From Acidovorax sp. SRB_14 (GTDB taxonomy: Bacteria; Pseudomonadota; Gammaproteobacteria; Burkholderiales; Burkholderiaceae_C), in NCBI RefSeq assembly GCF_012932145.1, contig NZ_MWOK01000007.1:1-64000 (forward strand): a DNA stretch of 64,000 nucleotides. Direction: 5' to 3'. Under the pieces are notes generated by a model. The model ran no database searches, had not been told where the DNA came from, and was given only the letters and a program-made list of their open reading frames with translations. The position numbers were made by a program, and so were the translations under genes. Below, one piece after another: positions 46,615 through 53,508 of this stretch (position 1 is its first letter; each line of letters opens with the position of its first letter).

Positions 46615-47454
46615 ATGGTCTCGCGCAAACGCCTCGTCCTCATCGCCCTCCCCGCCATTGTTGCCACTGTGCTGCTCGCGCCCTTGGCTCAGGCCCAGAG
46701 CAAGTTCATCGTGATGGCCTCGACCACCTCCACCGAGCAGTCGGGCCTGTTCAAGCACCTTCTGCCACAGTTCACGCAGGCCTCCGGCATTGAGGTGCGG
46801 GTGGTGGCTGTGGGCACCGGCCAAGCGCTGGACATGGCCCGGCGTGGCGACGCCGATGTGCTGTTCGTGCACGACCAGCCCGCCGAGGAAAAGTTTGTTG
46901 CCGAGGGATTCGGACTGGAGCGTCGGCCGGTCATGTACAACGACTTCATCCTGGTGGGCCCGAAAGCCGACCCGGCCGGTGTTCGCGGCAACAACATCGC
47001 TAACGCGCTCAAACGGCTGCGCGACACGGGCATGGCCTTCGTCTCGCGTGGCGACAAAAGCGGAACACATTCCGCCGAATTGCGCCAGTGGAAGGTGGCC
47101 GGCGTGGACCTCGCCGCCGCCAAGCCAGCCGGCTACAAAGAGTGCGGCTGCGGCATGGGTCAGGCGCTCAACATCGCGGCCTCCACCAACAACGCCTACG
47201 TGCTCTCCGATCGCGGCACCTGGCTCAACTTCAAGAACCGTGGCGATTTGGCCATCGTCGTCGAAGGTGACAAGCAGTTGTTCAATCAATACGGCGTGAT
47301 GGTTGTGAACCCGGCCAAGCATCCGCACACGAAGAAGGACCAGGCGCAGGTCTTCGCCGACTGGGTCGTTTCGCGCGCTGGGCAGGATGCCATCGCCTCG
47401 TACAAGATCGGCGGCGAACAACTCTTCTTCCCGAACGCCAACCCAGGCGTGTAA
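46615..47454 (+). CDS. tupA: Tungstate ABC transporter substrate-binding protein TupA
   Basis: A 279-residue periplasmic protein with a signal peptide (VLIALPAIVATVLLAPLAQAQS) and the oxyanion motif MASTTSTEQSGLF that marks TupA rather than ModA. DVLFVHDQPAEEKFV, GTHSAELRQWK and NAYVLSDRGTWLNFKN fit the family. ATG 46615 gives a proper signal; the earlier in-frame start does not. Its membrane/ATPase partner is the fused TupBC gene at 59900, about 12.4 kb away beyond the fdh genes. Tungstate is the expected ligand; molybdate cannot be excluded. Confidence 0.92.
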   Translation: MVSRKRLVLIALPAIVATVLLAPLAQAQSKFIVMASTTSTEQSGLFKHLLPQFTQASGIEVRVVAVGTGQALDMARRGDADVLFVHDQPAEEKFVAEGFGLERRPVMYNDFILVGPKADPAGVRGNNIANALKRLRDTGMAFVSRGDKSGTHSAELRQWKVAGVDLAAAKPAGYKECGCGMGQALNIAASTNNAYVLSDRGTWLNFKNRGDLAIVVEGDKQLFNQYGVMVVNPAKHPHTKKDQAQVFADWVVSRAGQDAIASYKIGGEQLFFPNANPGV

Positions 47455-47509
47455 ACGCTGTTGCACAGCTGCGGAACGCGAAACACTGCGGAGTATTCAG
47501 CTTTTGCCC

Positions 47510-48628
47510 ATGCCCTCTTCACGCCGCGGCATCCATCTGCGCTATACCTTCGAGACCGCCAAAGCCACCAGTCAGCTGGGGGCCGAAATCGAAAACCCGC
47601 TTTTCGACCTGCTTTCGGCGCTTCAGGCCCACGGCTCCATCAGCGCGGCCGCGCGCGCTCAGAACGGCTCTTACCGGCATGCCTGGAGCTCGCTCAAGCA
47701 TTGGGAAGATGTGTTGGGCGCGCCCCTGGTGCATTGGGGGCAAGGCAAGCGTGCACGGCTCACCCCGTTCGCCCAGCGCCTCATGTGGGCCGAGCGCCAG
47801 GCGCGCGTGCGCATGACGCCCCATGTGGAGGCACTGCGTGCCGAACTGGCACGCGTGTTCGCGCTGGCCGATGACGCCACGCTGCAGGTGCTGGAGATAT
47901 TCGCCAGCCATGATCTGGGCCTGCCACGGCTGCAGGCCCTGGCCGAGGAATGTGACGGTTTGCACATAGGCCTGCGCTTCGCGGGTAGCCAGGAGGCACT
48001 GCGTGCACTCAAAGATGGCCGCTGTCGCGTGGCCGGCTTTCATGTGGCGCAGGATGCGGCACCCGACAGCGTGATGGCACGCGCTTTGCGACCGCTGCTT
48101 CAGCCTGGACAGCACAAGCTCATCGGCAGCCATTGGCGGCGTCAGGGCTGGATCTGGCGGCCGGGCGAGCCCCGGCCCGACAGCATCGCGGCGCTGCGCA
48201 CCGGGCGCTGGCGTTTCGTGTCACGCCGACCCGCGTCGGGCACGCGGCTGCTCACGGATCACCTGCTCGAACAAAGCGGGCTGCAGCCAGAACAGGTGCC
48301 GGGCTACACCACGCGCATGGAGGACACGCATGTGGCCGTGGCGGCGGCCATCGCCTCAGGCGCGGCGGACGTGGGCATTGGCATCGAAGCCGCAGCCATT
48401 CAAGCGGGTCTCGTCTTCTCGCCCCTGGTGCACGAAAACTATTACCTGCTGTGCCTGAAGGAAGACCTGGAGACGCCGCCCCTGAGGGCTTTGCGCAAGC
48501 GACTGGCGTCACCGGCTTGGGCCGAGGCGCTGGAGAAACTGCCCGGTTACGGGGTGAATCGGCCGGGCGAGGTGCTTGCGCTCACGCAGGCGCTGGCGTG
48601 GTGGCGCTACACAAAGCCGAAGCAGTGA
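47510..48628 (+). CDS. ModE-like helix-turn-helix regulator with periplasmic-binding-like domain
   Basis: A 372-residue protein. The N terminus is a LysR/ModE-type winged helix (LLSALQAHGSISAAARAQNGSYRHAWSSLKHWEDVLGAPLVHWG, about 38-80). Residues about 124-360 are a PBP_like domain with ALRALKDGRCRVAGFHV, RRPASGTRLLTDHLLEQSG, DTHVAVAAAIASGAADVGIG and LVFSPLVHENYYLLCLK. These match the C-terminal domain of the MoeA fusion in order. It likely senses molybdate, tungstate or cofactor status and controls this island. It ends 3 bases from the convergent mobA stop, with no terminator between. Confidence 0.87.
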   Translation: MPSSRRGIHLRYTFETAKATSQLGAEIENPLFDLLSALQAHGSISAAARAQNGSYRHAWSSLKHWEDVLGAPLVHWGQGKRARLTPFAQRLMWAERQARVRMTPHVEALRAELARVFALADDATLQVLEIFASHDLGLPRLQALAEECDGLHIGLRFAGSQEALRALKDGRCRVAGFHVAQDAAPDSVMARALRPLLQPGQHKLIGSHWRRQGWIWRPGEPRPDSIAALRTGRWRFVSRRPASGTRLLTDHLLEQSGLQPEQVPGYTTRMEDTHVAVAAAIASGAADVGIGIEAAAIQAGLVFSPLVHENYYLLCLKEDLETPPLRALRKRLASPAWAEALEKLPGYGVNRPGEVLALTQALAWWRYTKPKQ

Positions 48629-48631
48629 TGC

Positions 48632-49258
48632 TCAACGCTGCAGTTGGTGCAACTCGTCCAGCGTATTGGCGTTGAAGAACGCGGCTGCGTCGTCGAACGG
48701 CACTTCCAGCGTGCGATGCTGCGCTGTCCACTTGTCGAACTTGCGTTCGCCCGCGTGCAGGAAGGCCACCAGGCTTTCAATCAGGTCGGTGCGCAACAGG
48801 CAGAAGACGGGCTGCGGGCGCAGCTGGCCGTCCTCGCGCGTCGCCACCATGGCGATGTCGGCACCCTGCTCGGCTGCAGCCGCGGCCAGACGTTCAACGA
48901 AGTCCTCGGGAAAACCAGGCGTGTCGCAAGGCACGGTGACCAGCCAGCCGGTCTCCGCATGCTCCAGTCCGGTGAGCAACCCCGCCAGCGGCCCGGCGTA
49001 GCCCTCGGTGGAATCGGGCCACACGGGCACGCCCATGGCCTCGTAGGCCGACAGGTTGCGGTTGGCGCTGATCATGCTCGCGCCCACGTGCGGCTGCAGG
49101 CGCAGCAGTGTGTGCAGCGCAAGCGGCATGCCGCGATGGTTCTGCAGCCCCTTGTCCACCCCGCCCATGCGGGTGCCCCGGCCGCCTGCAAGCACCAAGC
49201 CGGTGATGTCTTCGCGTGCAATCGTGCTTATCGTTGTGTTCATGGTGCTCTTGCTCAT
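48632..49258 (-). CDS. mobA: Molybdenum cofactor guanylyltransferase MobA
   Basis: A 208-residue enzyme adding GMP to the cofactor to give the bis-MGD form needed by formate dehydrogenase. GTP-binding [19 protein letters not shown] lies near residues 15-33, SANRN near 63, and [16 protein letters not shown] near 105. The ATG at 49258 overlaps the chaperone stop (ATGA); a second ATG at 49243 is possible. It is the last gene of the minus-strand maturation operon. Confidence 0.94.
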   Translation of the reverse strand: MSKSTMNTTISTIAREDITGLVLAGGRGTRMGGVDKGLQNHRGMPLALHTLLRLQPHVGASMISANRNLSAYEAMGVPVWPDSTEGYAGPLAGLLTGLEHAETGWLVTVPCDTPGFPEDFVERLAAAAAEQGADIAMVATREDGQLRPQPVFCLLRTDLIESLVAFLHAGERKFDKWTAQHRTLEVPFDDAAAFFNANTLDELHQLQR

Positions 49259-49860
49259 GCTTCCAGCAGGTCGAAGGCCTGCGTCTCGATCTGCACGAAG
49301 GCCCGCGTCATCGCCGCGACGTCGCGCCACAAGCTGGCGCTCGGCTGCTCGTCCACGGCCCGGCACAACGGCTCGATCCATGATTGCACATGGACGCGGA
49401 AGAAGCGACGTTGCTGCTCCAGGTTGCTCACACCAGCGTCATCGCCCGCGATCAGATAGCGCATCACCTCGAAGACGTAAGCGATGTGGTCCTCGGTCTC
49501 GAACTGCGCCGTGTCGCGCGTCAGGCCCAGCGCTGCCAGATCGGTGCGCAACTGCGCCAGCGGCTTCTCATTGACGAATCCGGCCAGAAAGAAGGACGCA
49601 TAGGGAAAGACCTCGGGCTTCCCCACGCCCTGGAACAGCGCCGCGAATTCGGCCGCGGCCGATTCCACGCTGGCTTCGCGCATGCGCGCGACCAGCGCCT
49701 GCCATGGGGCCTCCAGATAGCCACCGGCCTCGGGGGCTTCGGTCACGGCGACGCGGAATTGGTCCAGCAGCGCCGCATCGGGCGGTGCCAGCCACAGACG
49801 CGCCAGCAGGCCATAGAGTTCGGCGCGGGCAATCTCTTCGCTGAAAGGTTCGGTTTTCAC
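49255..49860 (-). CDS. TorD/DmsD-family formate dehydrogenase chaperone
   Basis: A 201-residue all-helical chaperone of the TorD family: [17 protein letters not shown] at the N terminus, [34 protein letters not shown] near residues 70-100 (the Y/ASxY-like binding region) and [17 protein letters not shown] (the E-x2-H-x2-F-E motif). Such proteins bind Tat signal peptides and deliver cofactor; here FdhA is the likely client. The GTG at 49860 overlaps the polyferredoxin stop by GTGA. Confidence 0.9.
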   Translation of the reverse strand: MKTEPFSEEIARAELYGLLARLWLAPPDAALLDQFRVAVTEAPEAGGYLEAPWQALVARMREASVESAAAEFAALFQGVGKPEVFPYASFFLAGFVNEKPLAQLRTDLAALGLTRDTAQFETEDHIAYVFEVMRYLIAGDDAGVSNLEQQRRFFRVHVQSWIEPLCRAVDEQPSASLWRDVAAMTRAFVQIETQAFDLLEA

Positions 49861-52028
49861 AGATCGGTGATGCGTTGTTCGTTGGGATTGGAATACATGT
49901 CGACGACGCGGCAGTCCGAGCACATTTTCAGGCGCTCGGCAGCCGCGCCCTGGAAGGCTGCGTGGCCCGCAAGCTTGGTGATCATGTTCTCGATAGCGCG
50001 CAACGTCCCGAAAGGTTTGGCACAACGAACGCAATGGAACGGCGGTGCTTCGTGTAGCACCCGCGAGCGGGTGCGCGCGCGGCCGCCATCGGCCAGCAGC
50101 AGACGCGGCTCGAGCCGAATCGCATCTTCTGGGCAGGTGGTCTGGCACAGGCCGCACTGCACGCAGTTTTTTTCGATGAACTTGAGCTGCGGCTGATCGG
50201 CGTTATCGGCCAGAGCGCTGGACGGGCAAGCGCCCACACAGGAAAGGCACAAGGTGCACTTGCTGCCATCCACGCGCACGCCTCCATACAGCGCACCGGG
50301 CGCGGGCAGCGCGATCGCATCGGGAGCAATGAAAGTCTGGGGCAGCTGATCCAGCAGATGCGCAAGCGCAAGTTCGAGAGTCCCGCGCTTGTCAGACTGA
50401 ACGGCGAAAGTAGCGGGTTTGGCCACGCCCTGAGCGGCAGGCGCGCGCAGCGCGTCGTCCAGAGCGCTCACGCTGGAGGCGGTGATCAGCCGGAAATGCT
50501 CCCCTGCGTAACCCAAACCATGCAAGATCGCCTGCGCTTGCGCCATCTGCTCGGACAGCGCCTGCAGGTACTGAGGCGCCTCCGAATCACCGACCAGCAC
50601 CCAAACCTGGTTTGCGCCCTGAGCGAAGGCAGCGAGCCAGACGTCCAGACCGACGCTGGCGCTATGCCACAAGGACAGCGGCAGCACACGCGACGGCACG
50701 CCATGCGCCCGGCCCGCACTCGCGGCGCGGCCTAGGGCATTGATGCTGGCCGCTCCCTCCTCCTGGCTGTGCAACAGCAGCGCGGCATCGCGACCACCAG
50801 CCGCGGCATACGTGCCCAGCAACGTGCGCACGCGCTTGCCCAGGTCGGCAGGCCTGGGATATCCATAGCTCAGCGCCCCGCTCGGGCACACCGTGCCGCA
50901 GGCACCGCAGCCCATGCACAGATGGGGCTCAACAACAATGCCAGCTTTGGGATGGGCGACAGCACCGCGCCCACGGCCCGCCGTTTTTCCCTTGAGAGAC
51001 GCGTCAGAGCGGATGGCCTGGGTGGAGCAGACATCGATACACGCCGAGCAGCCAATTTGCTGGTTGCGGCTGTGTGCGCAAAGTCGCTGTTCATAATGAA
51101 AAAACTTGGGCTTCTCAAACTCACCCACCATCTCGCGCAATTCGAGGACAGCTTGCGCAAGCTCGGCTTCGCCAGACACGTGGAAATACCCTTGCGGCGG
51201 TTCGTAGATGGCGCACGCAGGTGTGCTGCCAAGATCCAGCACCAGGTCGAATTGCCCCTCGTCGATGCGAGCACTGCGATTGAAATCGATCGCGCCTGCC
51301 GCTTCGCAGGCAGCCACACAGTCGCGGTGCGCTTTGCATCGTCCAAGATCAACCTGGTAACCGAAGTCGATTGCGCCCTCCGGACAGGCGGCAATGCAGG
51401 CATTGCAACGCGTACACAGATCCAGATCAATGGGGTTGGTGCTTTCCCAACCCGCTTCGAACGCACCAAGCCAACCTGTCAGGTACGTGAGGCGGCCACG
51501 CATGACGACACGCTCATGGGCCTGCGGCAACTCGCCACCATCGATCAGCAGTGTCAAATTTAGCTTGTCGCCCAGCATGGCCGCAGCACCCTCGGCCCGG
51601 GCGCCCGGACCAATGATCAGGCACCGACCAGCCGAACGGTAACTCACCGTGGCCACAGGCTCGGGCGGCGGCAACTGGGCGGCAGCGATCAGTGCCGCCA
51701 GCTTGGCGGTGGATGCCGCGCCGTCGCGCGACCAACCGCCGGTTTCGCGGATGTTGACGAAGCGAATCGGCCGCTCGTTCGTTGACGGCGCACCTTCGGT
51801 CTGTTCGGACAGTTCCAGGAACAGGCGGCTTTCCTGCGTGCAGGCGACCAGCAGGTCCTCACCCGACTTCGCGGCACGCTGAAAGGCAGGCGCCTCGCGC
51901 CGGCAGAGAACGGAATGGACGTCGCCGACGCCGTCAGCACTGGCCCCTGGGGTCTTCGCCAGAACCCGGATCAGGGCCGGGCGATCCAGGGGCATGGTGC
52001 GATTGCAATCGCAGATCAGGGTCTTCAT
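49857..52028 (-). CDS. Polyferredoxin of the formate dehydrogenase island (multi-4Fe-4S)
   Basis: A 723-residue cytoplasmic iron-sulphur protein without signal peptide, starting MKTLICDCNRTMPLD. Cys motifs in order: CTRCNACIAACP, CKAHRDCVAACE, CSACIDVCS, CMGCGACGTVCP, CTLCLSCVGACP, CVQCGLCQTTCP, then a C-terminal CVRCAKPF and CSDCRVV pair that looks zinc-like. At least six cubane clusters are possible. Similar genes accompany fdh loci with DUF3305/DUF3306 in other proteobacteria, where they may store electrons or assist assembly. Its 5' end overlaps the DUF3306 gene by 95 bases. The function is not established. Confidence 0.9.
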   Translation of the reverse strand: MKTLICDCNRTMPLDRPALIRVLAKTPGASADGVGDVHSVLCRREAPAFQRAAKSGEDLLVACTQESRLFLELSEQTEGAPSTNERPIRFVNIRETGGWSRDGAASTAKLAALIAAAQLPPPEPVATVSYRSAGRCLIIGPGARAEGAAAMLGDKLNLTLLIDGGELPQAHERVVMRGRLTYLTGWLGAFEAGWESTNPIDLDLCTRCNACIAACPEGAIDFGYQVDLGRCKAHRDCVAACEAAGAIDFNRSARIDEGQFDLVLDLGSTPACAIYEPPQGYFHVSGEAELAQAVLELREMVGEFEKPKFFHYEQRLCAHSRNQQIGCSACIDVCSTQAIRSDASLKGKTAGRGRGAVAHPKAGIVVEPHLCMGCGACGTVCPSGALSYGYPRPADLGKRVRTLLGTYAAAGGRDAALLLHSQEEGAASINALGRAASAGRAHGVPSRVLPLSLWHSASVGLDVWLAAFAQGANQVWVLVGDSEAPQYLQALSEQMAQAQAILHGLGYAGEHFRLITASSVSALDDALRAPAAQGVAKPATFAVQSDKRGTLELALAHLLDQLPQTFIAPDAIALPAPGALYGGVRVDGSKCTLCLSCVGACPSSALADNADQPQLKFIEKNCVQCGLCQTTCPEDAIRLEPRLLLADGGRARTRSRVLHEAPPFHCVRCAKPFGTLRAIENMITKLAGHAAFQGAAAERLKMCSDCRVVDMYSNPNEQRITDL

Positions 52029-52602
52029 CGTGGACTTTCATCGCGGCCGCATCAGATCTTTCGGCGGAAGAAATGGCAGCCGACACATTGTCGGCTGCGC
52101 ATTCATGGGGGGACTGTTGCGCCAGTTCCAGCGCAGACTCAGGGGCGGGCGGCAAAGCGGATCTTTCCGCGTGAGCCTTTCCAGGCTCCGGCTCGACCAG
52201 GCCCAGGTAGGCCGCCTGCGCCATTTTCCGCAGCATCGACGCAGGAAGCGGATCGGGTTTGCTGTAGTCGTCGATGTAGGTATCGAGCCCGTCCATCACA
52301 CTGAAGTGAGGGTCGCTGAACAGTTTCTTGAGCGCGGCATTGCGCACTTCGCCACTCACTTCAGGCTTCACGAAACGCGTAAAATCAGACTCGCGGGTGA
52401 GCGCAGCCACATCGTCCAACGTGGGCGGCGGCGGTGCGGGCTTAGGCGCGGAAGGCTGAACGACCGGAGCCTGCACGTCCGCCGTCTCTGCCTCCGCTGG
52501 ATGGGCTTGCGCCGCGGCCGCAGTGAGCGCGGGTGCCTCCCCCACTCGCGCCTGCACTTTGCGCTGAGACCAGCGCGACAGGAAGCCGTCGTCTTTTGCC
52601 AT
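51934..52602 (-). CDS. DUF3306 protein of the formate dehydrogenase island
   Basis: A 222-residue acidic protein. The conserved part begins MAKDDGFLSRWSQRKVQAR and continues with LTRESDFTRFVKPEVSGEVRNAALKKLFSDPHFSVMDGLDTYIDDY (about 68-115), the DUF3306 hallmark. The last 31 residues lie in the 95-base overlap with the polyferredoxin start and are low in complexity, suggesting that an original stop was lost. It probably takes part in formate dehydrogenase maturation; the mechanism is unknown. It starts 5 bases after the DUF3305 stop. Confidence 0.88.
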   Translation of the reverse strand: MAKDDGFLSRWSQRKVQARVGEAPALTAAAAQAHPAEAETADVQAPVVQPSAPKPAPPPPTLDDVAALTRESDFTRFVKPEVSGEVRNAALKKLFSDPHFSVMDGLDTYIDDYSKPDPLPASMLRKMAQAAYLGLVEPEPGKAHAERSALPPAPESALELAQQSPHECAADNVSAAISSAERSDAAAMKVHDEDPDLRLQSHHAPGSPGPDPGSGEDPRGQC

Positions 52603-52607
52603 TGCGT

Positions 52608-53135
52608 TCAGCGCCGCTCTTCGGGCGCTATAAAAGAGGCTGGGCGTTTGCGCTTCTTGGGCTCGGGACGGTAGTTGGCATCGACGTAGCCTTGCAAGGC
52701 CTCCCTCACACCTATATCCAGCGGACAGTTGTCAACCCGCTCCTGGGCATCGAGCCAGCGTCCCGCTTCGTTGTATGACAGGGTCACAATCTCGGGCCAA
52801 GCCAGCGACGGGTCCGCATGATCGGTGCGCCACATCACGAACCACACGGGGGATCCAGACGTGAGGTTGAGGTAATAGCCCTCCGCTTCATCCCGATGGA
52901 GAGTCACGGGCAGATGGGGGAAAAGCCATTGTGCGCACTGACCATCGTCGCGCAGCACCCGGCGCTCATCACCGAATCCACCATCGTCAATAACCACTTC
53001 TGCAATATTGAAGCGCCAATCTTCCCAGCGGGTTGGTTGCCGCAAACGGTCAATACGTACAGCGACGCGCATAGAAGGGGGAATGTCGTTCGAGAACACT
53101 GTAGGAATATGCACCTTGGCAGAGCACAGGGTCAA
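52608..53135 (-). CDS. DUF3305 protein of the formate dehydrogenase island
   Basis: A 175-residue protein with the DUF3305 pattern: MRVAVRIDRLRQPTRWEDWRFNIAEVVIDD, LHRDEAEGYYLNLTSGSPVWFVMWR and EIVTLSYNEAGRWLDAQERVDN. The annotated start is TTG at 53135; the ATG at 53072 (residue 22) would begin directly at the conserved region and is equally possible because neither has a good ribosome site. First gene of the minus-strand maturation operon, divergent from the structural fdh genes. Confidence 0.85.
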   Translation of the reverse strand: MTLCSAKVHIPTVFSNDIPPSMRVAVRIDRLRQPTRWEDWRFNIAEVVIDDGGFGDERRVLRDDGQCAQWLFPHLPVTLHRDEAEGYYLNLTSGSPVWFVMWRTDHADPSLAWPEIVTLSYNEAGRWLDAQERVDNCPLDIGVREALQGYVDANYRPEPKKRKRPASFIAPEERR

Positions 53136-53264
53136 TGTTGAACAGCGAGTTTAGCCAGCGCACAGCTGGCCGGAAGATGGGTACTAACCCTTAGCATGGT
53201 TTTAGGTACACGGCATATGCTCAAGTCAGTAGTAATACGTTGCTATGCGAAAGAGGTTAGCCCG

Positions 53265-53492
53265 ATGTCCCTGCCAAACCCCCCGCGTGATTTGCACCAG
53301 CCCGCTCTTTCACGCCGCACTGTCTTCGCCGGAGCGGGAGCCGCGGGCGCGACCGTTGCTGCAGCCGCAGTACTTCCTGGAATGCTGCAAAAACCTATTT
53401 CCTCCGTTGCCACAGCCTCTTTCAGCGCCAGTTCGGGAGGCTACCAGCTAACGGAACACGTCCAGCGCTATTACGAGACCGCCAAGGTCTGA
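53265..53492 (+). CDS. Small Tat-signal protein of the formate dehydrogenase region
   Basis: A 75-residue protein consisting mainly of a Tat signal (SRRTVFAGAGAAGATVAAAAV, about 16-36) followed by a short mature part ending TEHVQRYYETAKV. It matches the small 'formate dehydrogenase region TAT target' type. ATG 53265 has AGAGG 8 bases upstream. It is 16 bases from fdhA and is presumably exported with the enzyme. The role is unknown. Confidence 0.88.
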   Translation: MSLPNPPRDLHQPALSRRTVFAGAGAAGATVAAAAVLPGMLQKPISSVATASFSASSGGYQLTEHVQRYYETAKV

Positions 53493-53508
53493 GCGCAAGG
53501 AGTCCGCC

